From Desulfatitalea sp. (GTDB lineage Bacteria > Desulfobacterota > Desulfobacteria > Desulfobacterales > Desulfosarcinaceae), in NCBI GenBank assembly GCA_018224505.1, contig JAGTVD010000047.1:1-8750 (forward strand): DNA of 8,750 bases, given 5' to 3'. Below, piece after piece: positions 1-5,928 of the stretch. Each line of letters begins with the position of its first letter. Position 1 is the first letter of the stretch. Under the pieces are notes generated by a model. The model saw nothing but the letters and a program-made list of their open reading frames with translations, made no database searches and had not been told where the DNA came from. A program made the position numbers and the translations under genes.

Positions 1-17
1 AAAAAGCAAGATAGATA

Positions 18-45
18 TTGTCAACCATCGGTTATGTTTTATAAT
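18..45 (+). promoter_or_regulatory. Sigma-70 type promoter of lon
   Basis: TTGTCA at 18-23 (5 of 6 to the -35 consensus) and a perfect TATAAT at 40-45 are separated by 16 nt. The surrounding 80 bases are AT-rich, in contrast with the GC-rich genes. The transcript would begin near position 52, leaving a leader of about 30 nt before lon. No sigma-32-like or CIRCE heat-shock element is seen here, so the sequence suggests housekeeping expression of lon. Promoter activity is inferred from sequence only. Confidence 0.7.
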
Positions 46-82
46 ATCCCTTTGATTCCATTTAAAAATAGGAATTAGGTAG

Positions 83-2512
83 ATGGCTGAAACGGACAAG
101 GACGACCTTATCAGTATAATTGAAGAGGACATCGGCGATGTGGACATCCCCACTACGCTGCCGCTGTTGCCGGTGCGGGATGTGGTGATTTTTTCCGACA
201 TGCTGCTGCCCCTGTTTGTGGGCCGTGAAAAGTCGGTGCGCGCAGTGGAGGCCGCCTTGGCCAAGGATCGCTTTCTCTTTGTGGCCACCCAGAAAGATTC
301 CGCGATGGAAAGCCCCAAGGCCGGCGATATTTTCACCGTGGGTACCATCTGCCGTATTTTACGGATCCTGAAACTGCCCGATGGCCGCGTCAAGGCACTG
401 GTGCAGGGGTTTGCCAAAGCGCGTATCCTTAAATACGTGCAAAAGCGCACCTATTACCGTGTGGCGGTGGAAATCCTGGAAGAACCTGAAATCTCGATGC
501 CTGATCTGGAAGTGGAAGCGCTCATGCGCAATGTGCGTGACTACTCGGAAAAGATCCTGGCTCTGCGCGGTGAAATGACCGGCGATGTGAGCAGCATCCT
601 CGAGGGCATCGACGATCCGGGCAAGCTGGCCGACCTGGTGGCTTCCAACCTGCGGTTGAAAATCGAGGAGGCCCAGCAGGTGATCGAATTGGTTGACCCG
701 GTCGCCCGGCTGCACAAGGTACACGACCTGTTGTCGCGCGAGGTGGAACTGTCCGCCATGCAGGCCAAGATCCAGTCCGATGTCAAGGACGAGATTTCCA
801 AGAGCCAGCGGGACTATTTCCTGCGCGAGCAGATGCGCGCCATTCACAAAGAGCTGGGCGAGCTGGATGAAAAGAGCCAGGAGCTGGAAGAGTACCAGAA
901 GGCCATTAAGCGGGCGCGCATGCCCAAGCCGGCGCTCGAGGAGGCGCTCAAGCAGTTGCGCCGGCTGGAACAGATGCATCCCGATTCCGCCGAATCCTCC
1001 GTGGTGCGCACCTACCTCGACTGGCTGACCGAGATGCCGTGGCAGAAAGCCACCAAGGATGTGATCGACATCAAGCAGGCCAAGGAGGTGCTGGACCGCG
1101 ACCATTACGGTCTTGAAAAAATCAAGGACCGCATCCTGGAATACTTGAGCGTTCGCAAGCTCAACCCCCAGGTCAAAGGGTCGATCCTCTGTTTCGTGGG
1201 ACCGCCGGGGGTGGGCAAGACCTCCCTGGGCCAGGCCATCGCCAAGGCCATGCGCCGCAAATTCATCCGTATCTCCCTGGGCGGCATCCGGGACGAAGCG
1301 GAGATCCGGGGCCATCGGCGCACTTACATCGGCGCCATGCCCGGACGCATCCTCCAGGGCCTGAAAACCTGCGGCACGCGCAATCCGGTCTTCATGATGG
1401 ACGAGATCGACAAGGTGGGCGCCGACTTTCGGGGCGACCCCTCGTCGGCCCTGCTTGAAGCACTGGACCCGGAGCAGAACAACGAGTTTTCGGACCACTA
1501 CCTCAATCTGGCCTTTGACCTGTCGCAGGTGATGTTCATTCTCACCGCCAATGTACTCGACACCATTCCCTCGGCCCTGCTCGATCGCATGGAGGTGATC
1601 AATCTGTCCGGCTATACCGAGGATGAGAAGCGGGCCATTGCCGAGAATTACCTGGTACCGCGTCAGCTCAAGGAGAACGGGCTCAAGCCGCGTCAACTGA
1701 CCATCAGTTCCAACGTAATGACCGTTATGATCAACGAGTACACCTCCGAGGCCGGATTGCGAAACCTGGAGCGCGAAATCGCCCAATTGTGCCGCAAAGT
1801 GGCCCGTAAAATTGCCGAGGGCCAGAAGGGGCCCTTTTCCATCACCCGCGGCAATCTGGAAAAATATCTGGGTGTCCCCAAATTTTTCCCTGAACTCGAC
1901 CAGGAACCGAGCCAGGTGGGGCTTTCCACCGGGTTGGCCTGGACCCAGGTGGGCGGTGAAGTGCTGTACGTGGAAGCCAGTTTGATCCGGGGCAAAGGCG
2001 AGCTGATCATCACGGGCCAGATCGGCGAAGTGATGCAGGAGTCGGCCCGGGCCGCCCTGAGCTATGCGCGGGCCTATTTCGACTTGGTGGGCATCAAGGA
2101 TACGGGGTTCGAAAACCTGGACATCCACCTTCATGTCCCGGCCGGCGCCATTCCCAAGGATGGCCCCTCGGCGGGCATTGCCATGGCCACCGCATTGATT
2201 TCGGTGGTCACCCAGCGGCCGGTGGACAAAGATGTGGCCATGACCGGCGAGATCACCCTGCGCGGTCGTGTGTTGCCCATCGGCGGTCTCAAGGAAAAGG
2301 CGCTGGGGGCACTGCGCGCCGGGATCAAAACCGTGATCATTCCCGCCAAAAACAAGAAGGAGCTTGAAGAGCTGCCATCCGCCATCAAGCGCAAACTGAA
2401 ATTCGTAGCCGTGCAAAATATGGATGAGGTGCTCGACCTCGCATTGCTGGCACCGGTGGGCAAAAGCCCCAGCGCCGCGGCCCGGCGTTCCAGGGCGGCC
2501 AAAAAGCGCTGA
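83..2512 (+). CDS. lon: ATP-dependent protease Lon (LonA, S16 family)
   Basis: This is a cytoplasmic AAA+ serine protease that unfolds and degrades damaged and regulatory proteins as a homohexamer. The 809 residues match the usual LonA length (about 780-820). The N-terminal substrate-binding domain begins around residue 26 (LPLLPVRDVVIFSDMLLPL), followed by a helical/coiled-coil region at about 190-310. The AAA+ module has Walker A GPPGVGKTS (373-381), Walker B with D440-E441, sensor-1 N490 and sensor-2 R560 in GLRNLERE. The C-terminal protease domain carries the catalytic Ser in KDGPSAG (S696) and the catalytic Lys in GGLKEKALGA (K739); their 43-residue spacing equals S679-K722 of the E. coli enzyme. 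The ATG follows AGGAATTAGG at 70-79. The protein ends in a basic Ala/Lys/Arg tail (794-809). tsaB follows after 14 nt, so the two are probably co-transcribed. All key residues are intact. Confidence 0.98.
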   Translation: MAETDKDDLISIIEEDIGDVDIPTTLPLLPVRDVVIFSDMLLPLFVGREKSVRAVEAALAKDRFLFVATQKDSAMESPKAGDIFTVGTICRILRILKLPDGRVKALVQGFAKARILKYVQKRTYYRVAVEILEEPEISMPDLEVEALMRNVRDYSEKILALRGEMTGDVSSILEGIDDPGKLADLVASNLRLKIEEAQQVIELVDPVARLHKVHDLLSREVELSAMQAKIQSDVKDEISKSQRDYFLREQMRAIHKELGELDEKSQELEEYQKAIKRARMPKPALEEALKQLRRLEQMHPDSAESSVVRTYLDWLTEMPWQKATKDVIDIKQAKEVLDRDHYGLEKIKDRILEYLSVRKLNPQVKGSILCFVGPPGVGKTSLGQAIAKAMRRKFIRISLGGIRDEAEIRGHRRTYIGAMPGRILQGLKTCGTRNPVFMMDEIDKVGADFRGDPSSALLEALDPEQNNEFSDHYLNLAFDLSQVMFILTANVLDTIPSALLDRMEVINLSGYTEDEKRAIAENYLVPRQLKENGLKPRQLTISSNVMTVMINEYTSEAGLRNLEREIAQLCRKVARKIAEGQKGPFSITRGNLEKYLGVPKFFPELDQEPSQVGLSTGLAWTQVGGEVLYVEASLIRGKGELIITGQIGEVMQESARAALSYARAYFDLVGIKDTGFENLDIHLHVPAGAIPKDGPSAGIAMATALISVVTQRPVDKDVAMTGEITLRGRVLPIGGLKEKALGALRAGIKTVIIPAKNKKELEELPSAIKRKLKFVAVQNMDEVLDLALLAPVGKSPSAAARRSRAAKKR

Positions 2513-2526
2513 CGGTAAGGGATACG

Positions 2527-3213
2527 ATGCACATTCTGGCTGTGGATACCGCCACCGAGGTGTGCGGCGTGGCCCTGGCCCGGGAAGACGGGCATGTCCA
2601 GGCCGAACTGCGACTCAACCAGGGCAAGACCCACACCGCGGCGCTCATGGCGGCCATCGAGGCGGTGCTGGGCCTGGCGCGGTTGACCCTGGATGAAGTG
2701 GATGCCTTTGCCGTCACCCAAGGGCCGGGCAGTTTTACCGGCTTGCGTATCGGCATCAGCACCGTCAAGGGTCTGGCCATGGCCACTGGGAAGCCATTGG
2801 TGGGCGTTTCCACCTTGGCGGCTCTGGCCCACCAGGCGTCCGAGGGGACCCCGTGGGTCTGTCCCATGATCGATGCCCGTCGCCGCCAGGTCTACTGGTC
2901 CGTTTACCAGCGTCGGGGCGCCGTGTTGGTGCCGGTGCAGCCCGAGCAGGTCGGCCCGGCGCTGAACGCAGCGGACCAGGTGTCGGGGCCTTGCCTTTTT
3001 ATAGGAAATGGCGTGCCGTTGTACGGTACCACCCTGCGTGAGCGTTTGCCCCAATGGTTCCAGGCGGCAGGTGGCGGCCTGGACGCGATTTCCCCGGGAG
3101 CGGTGGCCCGGCTGGCCGGGCAACGCCTTGGACAGGGAGTGGTTCAGGATGTCCACCGCTTTGAACCGGTCTATTTGCGGCCTTCGGATGCGGAACAGGG
3201 CAGCGGCTGTTGA
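2527..3213 (+). CDS. tsaB: tRNA threonylcarbamoyladenosine biosynthesis protein TsaB
   Basis: TsaB is the ASKHA-fold partner of TsaD. Together with TsaE they move the threonylcarbamoyl group made by TsaC onto A37 of ANN-decoding tRNAs (t6A) in the cytoplasm. TsaB has no catalytic role itself but scaffolds TsaD. The 228 residues are the usual length. The family signatures are the N-terminal strand ILAVDTAT (3-10), the GPGSFTGLRIG loop (67-77), MIDARRRQVY (114-123) and the C-terminal PVYLRPSDAE (214-223). The ATG is preceded by TAAGG at 2516-2520, just after the lon stop, so expression from the lon promoter is likely. The stop TGA at 3211-3213 is embedded in a TTGACA hexamer that may be the -35 of the greA promoter. 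tsaC, tsaD and tsaE are not in this window. Confidence 0.95.
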   Translation: MHILAVDTATEVCGVALAREDGHVQAELRLNQGKTHTAALMAAIEAVLGLARLTLDEVDAFAVTQGPGSFTGLRIGISTVKGLAMATGKPLVGVSTLAALAHQASEGTPWVCPMIDARRRQVYWSVYQRRGAVLVPVQPEQVGPALNAADQVSGPCLFIGNGVPLYGTTLRERLPQWFQAAGGGLDAISPGAVARLAGQRLGQGVVQDVHRFEPVYLRPSDAEQGSGC

Positions 3214-3238
3214 CACCCTTTGTTAAAACGGCTATTGC
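3210..3238 (+). promoter_or_regulatory. Candidate promoter for the greA leader
   Basis: A perfect TTGACA (3210-3215) overlaps the tsaB stop codon. With the ideal 17-nt spacer, the -10 would be TATTGC (3233-3238), which is a weak match. An alternative pairing is TTGTTA (3220-3225) with TAAAAT (3245-3250), but its spacer is 19 nt. Either choice would start transcription between tsaB and greA, upstream of the hairpin at 3270-3296. Seen: the hexamers. Inferred: activity. Confidence 0.4.
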
Positions 3239-3269
3239 AATTGATAAAATGATGACAGATTGAAATGAC

Positions 3270-3301
3270 CGCGGCGGCCCATCATGGGCCGTCGTGCTTT
3301 T
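3270..3301 (+). terminator. Intrinsic terminator / attenuator-like hairpin upstream of greA
   Basis: An inverted repeat pairs 3272-3281 with 3285-3294: nine Watson-Crick pairs and one G-U around a 3-nt loop, extendable to 3270/3296. It is mostly G-C and is followed by CTTTT at 3297-3301. The T tract is short, so efficiency may be partial. It can be read as the end of the lon-tsaB transcript or, because a promoter-like TTGACA lies upstream, as an attenuator in the greA leader. The structure is clear; the function is inferred. Confidence 0.6.
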
Positions 3302-3321
3302 CCACAACAAAGGAGAGCGTG

Positions 3322-3789
3322 TTGGACAGAGTGCCCATTACCCCCCGTGGCTATGAAGCATTGAAAAAAGAGTTGAGTCAATTGAAGTCAGTGGAGCGGC
3401 CTCGGGTGATCAAGGCGATCGAAGAGGCGCGCGCCCACGGCGATTTGTCGGAGAATGCCGAGTTCGAGGCGGCCAAGGACCGCCAGGCTTTCATCGAAGC
3501 GCGCATCAGTGAGCTCAACTATAAGGTAGGCAACGCCGAGATCATCGATCCGGACACATTGCCCCGGGATCGTGCCGTTTTTGCCAGCCGGGTGCTGCTG
3601 GCCAATGTGGATACCGGCGAGGAAGTGGAGTACCAATTGGTCGGCCCGGACGAGTCCGATATCAAAGAAGGGCGTATCTCCGTCGCCTCGCCTTTGGGAA
3701 AAGGCATCATCGGGCGCCGGCCCGGCGATGAAATTGTTTTGGAAGCGCCCGGCGGCAAACGGACATATGAGCTGGTGGAGATCCGCTGA
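3322..3789 (+). CDS. greA: Transcription elongation factor GreA
   Basis: GreA inserts its coiled coil into the RNA polymerase secondary channel and stimulates cleavage of backtracked RNA. From the TTG at 3322 the protein has 155 residues (E. coli 158). It begins MDRVPITPRGYEALKKEL, the normal GreA start. The N-terminal coiled coil spans about residues 10-73, with the acidic tip GDLSENAEFEAAK (D41 and E44 are the catalytic Mg-binding acids). The C-terminal FKBP-like domain contains YQLVGPDESD and SPLGKGIIGRRPGDE. AAAGGAG at 3309-3315 lies 6 nt before the TTG; it is only 3 nt from GTG 3319 and farther from GTG 3331, so TTG is preferred though GTG 3319 cannot be excluded. An ATG at 3265 is in frame, but it precedes the terminator-like hairpin and would add residues foreign to the family. 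rpoZ follows after 74 nt. Confidence 0.96.
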   Translation: MDRVPITPRGYEALKKELSQLKSVERPRVIKAIEEARAHGDLSENAEFEAAKDRQAFIEARISELNYKVGNAEIIDPDTLPRDRAVFASRVLLANVDTGEEVEYQLVGPDESDIKEGRISVASPLGKGIIGRRPGDEIVLEAPGGKRTYELVEIR

Positions 3790-3792
3790 TTC

Positions 3793-3801
3793 TGTTATAA
3801 A
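3793..3801 (+). promoter_or_regulatory. Extended -10 promoter element upstream of rpoZ
   Basis: TGTTATAAA at 3793-3801 fits the extended -10 pattern TGnTATAAT with one mismatch, starting 4 nt after the greA stop. The expected -35 position, inside the greA end, has no good match (TGGTGG at 3773-3778). That is tolerated for extended -10 promoters. It would give rpoZ-ttcA a start independent of greA. Activity is inferred. Confidence 0.4.
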
Positions 3802-3863
3802 GTGGATGCAGGCTGCCCGGCACCATCATCGGTACGGGCCAATGATCAACGGAGGTTGTAGTC

Positions 3864-4070
3864 GTGGCAAGGATAACCATTGAAGATTGTTTGAAAAGGG
3901 TGGGCAATCGGTTCCGGTTGGTTCACCTGACGGCTTCCCGGGTGCGCCAGATTCGGGAAGGGTCGGAATATCTGGTCAGCTCACCCAAGAACGAGGATAT
4001 CGTGGTGGCACTGCGCGAGTTGGCGGCAGGCAAGGTCACCCAAAAGAGCCTGGCCGAGGATAAGGCCTAA
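3864..4070 (+). CDS. rpoZ: DNA-directed RNA polymerase omega subunit
   Basis: Omega binds the beta-prime subunit of RNA polymerase and aids its folding and assembly; in E. coli it also forms part of a ppGpp site. The 68-residue protein matches the conserved core: MARITIEDCL (1-10), VGNRF (13-17), an Arg-containing helix SRVRQIREG (25-33) and IVVALRELAAGKV (46-58). E. coli omega is 91 aa and has a longer non-conserved tail. The start is GTG with a strong GGAGG at 3851-3855, 8 nt upstream. The gene follows greA and is 21 nt before the ttcA start, in the same reading frame, separated by the TAA stop. GreA and omega side by side make a small RNA-polymerase-accessory block. Confidence 0.95.
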   Translation: MARITIEDCLKRVGNRFRLVHLTASRVRQIREGSEYLVSSPKNEDIVVALRELAAGKVTQKSLAEDKA

Positions 4071-4091
4071 GCATCGGGCCGCTCTTGGGTT

Positions 4092-4823
4092 TTGTCGACA
4101 AACAGCAGCACATATAAAGCCCTCAACCGATCCCTGGGCAAGGCCCTGCATACCTATCAGATGATTGCGGATGGGGATCGCATCGCCGTGGGGCTTTCCG
4201 GCGGCAAGGACAGTTGGGCGTTGATGTGGCTTTTGGCGGAGCGGCAATCCCGTGTGCCGGTCAATTACACCCTGTTCCCCATCCACATCGACCTTGGTTT
4301 TGACGGCGGCCCCAGCCGGACGATCGAAAACCATGCCCGACAGATGGGATGGAACGTTCACATCGAGCGGACCGATTTCGGTGTGGTGGCTCACAGCGAT
4401 GCCAATCGGGAAAATCCTTGTTTCCTGTGCGCCCGCAAACGGCGTCAGCGGTTGTTTGAGGTGGCCGACCGACTGGGGTGCCGCAAGCTGGCCCTGGGCC
4501 ACAACAAGGACGATTTGATCGAAACACTGTTCATTAACATGTTCTATGCCGGGGAAATCAGCACCATGATGCCGTTCCAGCCGTTCTTCGAGGGGCGCCT
4601 GACGGTGATTCGTCCCCTGGCATTTGCAGATGAAGATCAGTTGGCGCGATTCGCCCGGATGATGCAGTGGCCGGTGGCACCCAATCCGTGCCCCAGCGCG
4701 GGCCGATCCAAGCGGGCGGCCATCAAGACGATGCTGCAAGGGTTCTACGCCGGCAACAAAAAAATAAAGGGCAATATTTTTAGGGCCATGCGCCATGTCC
4801 GACCTGAGTATCTGCCCCGCTAG
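4092..4823 (+). CDS. ttcA: TtcA-family tRNA 2-thiolation protein (PP-loop ATPase)
   Basis: TtcA activates C32 of certain tRNAs with ATP and replaces the 2-oxygen with sulfur, using a [4Fe-4S] cluster held by three cysteines. Seen here: the PP-loop SGGKDS (36-41), the CxxC pair C110/C113 in NPCFLCARKRR, LALGHNKDD (133-141) and a third Cys, C200, in NPCPSAGRSKR. This is the family cluster pattern. At 243 aa it is shorter than the E. coli protein (about 311), lacking mostly terminal extensions. The conserved N-terminal helix begins close to residue 9, so the start must be upstream of the first ATG (4161). TTG 4092 is the only usual start codon between the rpoZ stop and that helix. No Shine-Dalgarno sequence is visible. 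A related 2-thiouridine-type enzyme is possible, but the Cys pattern favours TtcA. Confidence 0.88.
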   Translation: MSTNSSTYKALNRSLGKALHTYQMIADGDRIAVGLSGGKDSWALMWLLAERQSRVPVNYTLFPIHIDLGFDGGPSRTIENHARQMGWNVHIERTDFGVVAHSDANRENPCFLCARKRRQRLFEVADRLGCRKLALGHNKDDLIETLFINMFYAGEISTMMPFQPFFEGRLTVIRPLAFADEDQLARFARMMQWPVAPNPCPSAGRSKRAAIKTMLQGFYAGNKKIKGNIFRAMRHVRPEYLPR

Positions 4824-4859
4824 TGCCAAATCAGCGCGTGGAAAGGTGCCCGCAGGTGT

Positions 4860-4880
4860 TTCGCCGAACCCATCGGCGAA
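4860..4880 (+). other. Perfect hairpin between ttcA and folE2
   Basis: TTCGCCGA (4860-4867) and TCGGCGAA (4873-4880) form an 8-bp perfect stem with a 5-nt loop. No T tract follows, so it is not a standard intrinsic terminator. It may stabilise the ttcA 3' end, pause RNA polymerase or be part of a structured folE2 leader. No promoter I trust was found between 4824 and 4956. Confidence 0.5.
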
Positions 4881-4927
4881 TGAACCGATCTTGTCGAGCA
4901 CTCAATGAGGTTCGGTGGCACGCAAGG

Positions 4928-4956
4928 CTTCCGGCCAAGGCCCGGAAGGCGGATCG
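4928..4956 (+). promoter_or_regulatory. folE2 ribosome binding site inside a hairpin
   Basis: CTTCCGG (4928-4934) is perfectly complementary to CCGGAAG (4942-4948), with a 7-nt loop. The right arm includes the Shine-Dalgarno-like GGAAGG at 4944-4949, 7 nt before the ATG at 4957. If the stem forms in the mRNA, the ribosome binding site is partly hidden. The pairing is seen in sequence; any regulation is inference. Confidence 0.45.
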
Positions 4957-5739
4957 ATGAAAGATGTGCAAAGCCAACGCGATACCCGCAATATTCCCAT
5001 CGACAAGGTGGGTATCAAAAATTTGCGTTATCCCGTAACGGTGCGTGATCGCCGGGATGGCCGACAGGCCACGGTGGCCATCATCAACATGTATGTGGAT
5101 TTGCCCCATGAATACAAGGGTACCCACATGAGCCGTTTCGTGGAGATGCTGCACCTGCTCAAAAGCGAGGTGTCCCTCAAGCGTTTCGCCACACTGCTGG
5201 ATCAGATGAAGAAACATCTGGCCGCCGCCTCGGCCCACATTGAGATGACCTTCCCCTATTTCATCGAAAAACAGGCCCCCGTCAGCAAGGCCCCCGGCCT
5301 GATGGACTATACCTGCCGCATTATGGGTTCGAGTAATGCCCGTGACGAGGTGGACCTGATTTCCGAAGTCAATGTGCCTATCAGCTCGGTCTGTCCCTGC
5401 TCCAAGGCGATCAGCGACGCCGGCGCCCACAACCAGCGGGGTGAAGTGAAGCTGCAAACGCGCTTCAAGCGTTTCATCTGGCTGGAAGACATGATCGAGC
5501 TGGTGGAGTCGTGCGCTTCCTGCGATGTGTTCTCGGTACTCAAACGGGTGGACGAAAAACGGGTGACCGAAAAGAGTTACAACAACCCCAAATTCGTCGA
5601 GGACGTGGTTCGGGACATCGCCGCCCGCCTGATGCAGGACGACAACATCACCTGGTTCTCGGTCAGCGCCGAAAACTTCGAGTCGATCCACAACCACAGC
5701 GCCTACGCCCACATCACCAGCGGTCCTTGGCCAGTGTAA
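4957..5739 (+). CDS. folE2: GTP cyclohydrolase FolE2 (type IB, GCYH-IB)
   Basis: FolE2 converts GTP to 7,8-dihydroneopterin triphosphate plus formate, the entry to tetrahydrofolate and also to queuosine precursors. Type IB enzymes do not strictly need zinc, unlike FolE. From ATG 4957 the protein has 260 residues, the usual size, and opens with MKDVQSQRDTRNIPIDKVGI, the family N-terminus. Landmarks: RYPVTVRDR (24-32), SSVCPCSKAIS (143-153), GAHNQRG (156-162) and ESIHNHSAY (242-250). C146, H158, E200 and E215 fall, with a constant one-residue offset, on the metal ligands I recall for the Neisseria gonorrhoeae enzyme (C147, H159, E201, E216). An upstream in-frame GTG at 4915 would add 14 residues unlike the family and overlap the leader hairpin; I prefer ATG 4957. 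It is the last gene of the + strand series and converges on dacB. Confidence 0.95.
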   Translation: MKDVQSQRDTRNIPIDKVGIKNLRYPVTVRDRRDGRQATVAIINMYVDLPHEYKGTHMSRFVEMLHLLKSEVSLKRFATLLDQMKKHLAAASAHIEMTFPYFIEKQAPVSKAPGLMDYTCRIMGSSNARDEVDLISEVNVPISSVCPCSKAISDAGAHNQRGEVKLQTRFKRFIWLEDMIELVESCASCDVFSVLKRVDEKRVTEKSYNNPKFVEDVVRDIAARLMQDDNITWFSVSAENFESIHNHSAYAHITSGPWPV

Positions 5740-5740
5740 C

Positions 5741-5812
5741 GAGTTTAAAGGGTTTGTTGGGTTTGTTGGGTTGGTTGGGTTGATTGAGTTTATGGGGTTT
5801 GTTGAGTTGTGG
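5741..5812 (+). repeat. Left array of eight degenerate 9-bp G/T-rich units
   Basis: From one base after the folE2 stop the sequence splits into 9-bp units: GAGTTTAAA, GGGTTTGTT, GGGTTTGTT, GGGTTGGTT, GGGTTGATT, GAGTTTATG, GGGTTTGTT and GAGTTGTGG. The consensus is about GRGTTKGTT. The + strand contains no C at all in this stretch. GGG runs at 5750, 5759, 5768 and 5777 have exact 9-nt periodicity. Because 9 is a multiple of 3, the array stays open in several frames, giving Asn-Pro-Thr-like repeats on the other strand that I do not regard as coding. Confidence 0.9.
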
Positions 5813-5832
5813 GAGCGGCTTTTAGCCGCGAT
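5809..5832 (+). repeat. REP-like palindromic element
   Basis: A GTGGGAG head (5809-5815 region) precedes GCGGCT (5815-5820), loop TTT and AGCCGC (5824-5829), then GAT. This closely resembles REP elements of pseudomonads and xanthomonads, where a GTAG or GGAG tetranucleotide precedes a GC-rich hairpin; here GGAG is at 5812-5815. REPs are moved by RAYT transposases (Y1, IS200-like) and sit between genes, often at convergent ends. No RAYT gene is in the window. One copy only is seen, so the identification rests on resemblance. Confidence 0.6.
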
Positions 5833-5833
5833 G

Positions 5834-5860
5834 GGGGGCCTGGGATCGCACAAGGCCCCC
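5834..5860. terminator. GC-rich hairpin between convergent genes, possible bidirectional terminator
   Basis: GGGGGCCT (5834-5841) pairs perfectly with AGGCCCCC (5853-5860) around an 11-nt loop. It lies midway between the 3' ends of folE2 and dacB. Neither strand has a proper T tract directly after the stem, so it is not a classic intrinsic terminator, but it could block read-through in both directions or protect 3' ends. An alternative pairing, GCGAT (5828-5832) with ATCGC (5845-5849), would link it to the REP-like hairpin. Confidence 0.45.
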
Positions 5861-5883
5861 TTGCCAACGCCGACCTTGCCTCG

Positions 5884-5928
5884 ACAACCACCAACCAACT
5901 CAACAAACCCAACCAACTCAACCAACTA
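5884..5928 (-). repeat. Right array of five 9-bp units, inverted relative to the left array
   Basis: Read on the minus strand from 5928 downward, the units are TAGTTGGTT, GAGTTGGTT, GGGTTTGTT, GAGTTGGTT and GGTGGTTGT, the same 9-mer family as at 5741-5812. Positions 5896-5910 are an exact 15-bp reverse complement of 5795-5809. The first unit begins with the TAG stop codon of dacB, so the array abuts the gene without a gap. Confidence 0.9.

Noticed and set aside
359..2416. Open reading frame of 685 codons on the minus strand, opposite lon
   Set aside because: It lies wholly antisense to an intact lon. Its His/Gln/Gly-rich translation matches no family and arises from the strong G/C third-position bias of lon. 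It has no supporting start context.
2131..3216. Minus-strand open frame of 361 codons across lon-tsaB
   Set aside because: It is a shadow of two well-supported genes with low-complexity, unrecognisable protein.
3265..3321. Longer GreA starting at ATG 3265
   Set aside because: The added 19 residues do not belong to GreA and would be encoded by the terminator-like hairpin. The AAAGGAG at 3309-3315 supports the start at 3322.
3810..3845. Hairpin in the greA-rpoZ gap (GCCCG/CGGGC arms)
   Set aside because: The arms are only 5 bp with an imperfect interior and no T tract, so I do not call it a terminator.
4915..4956. Longer FolE2 starting at GTG 4915
   Set aside because: FolE2 proteins begin near the MKDVQ segment at 4957, which has a better-placed GGAAGG. 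The extension has no family counterpart.
3981..5925. Two long minus-strand open frames opposite ttcA and folE2, one containing repeated Asn-Pro-Thr residues
   Set aside because: They are antisense to intact genes. The Asn-Pro-Thr stretch is only the 9-bp repeat read in frame and is not evidence of coding.
5741..5928. CRISPR array
   Set aside because: The units are 9 bp, directly adjacent and degenerate, with no unique spacers and no cas genes nearby.
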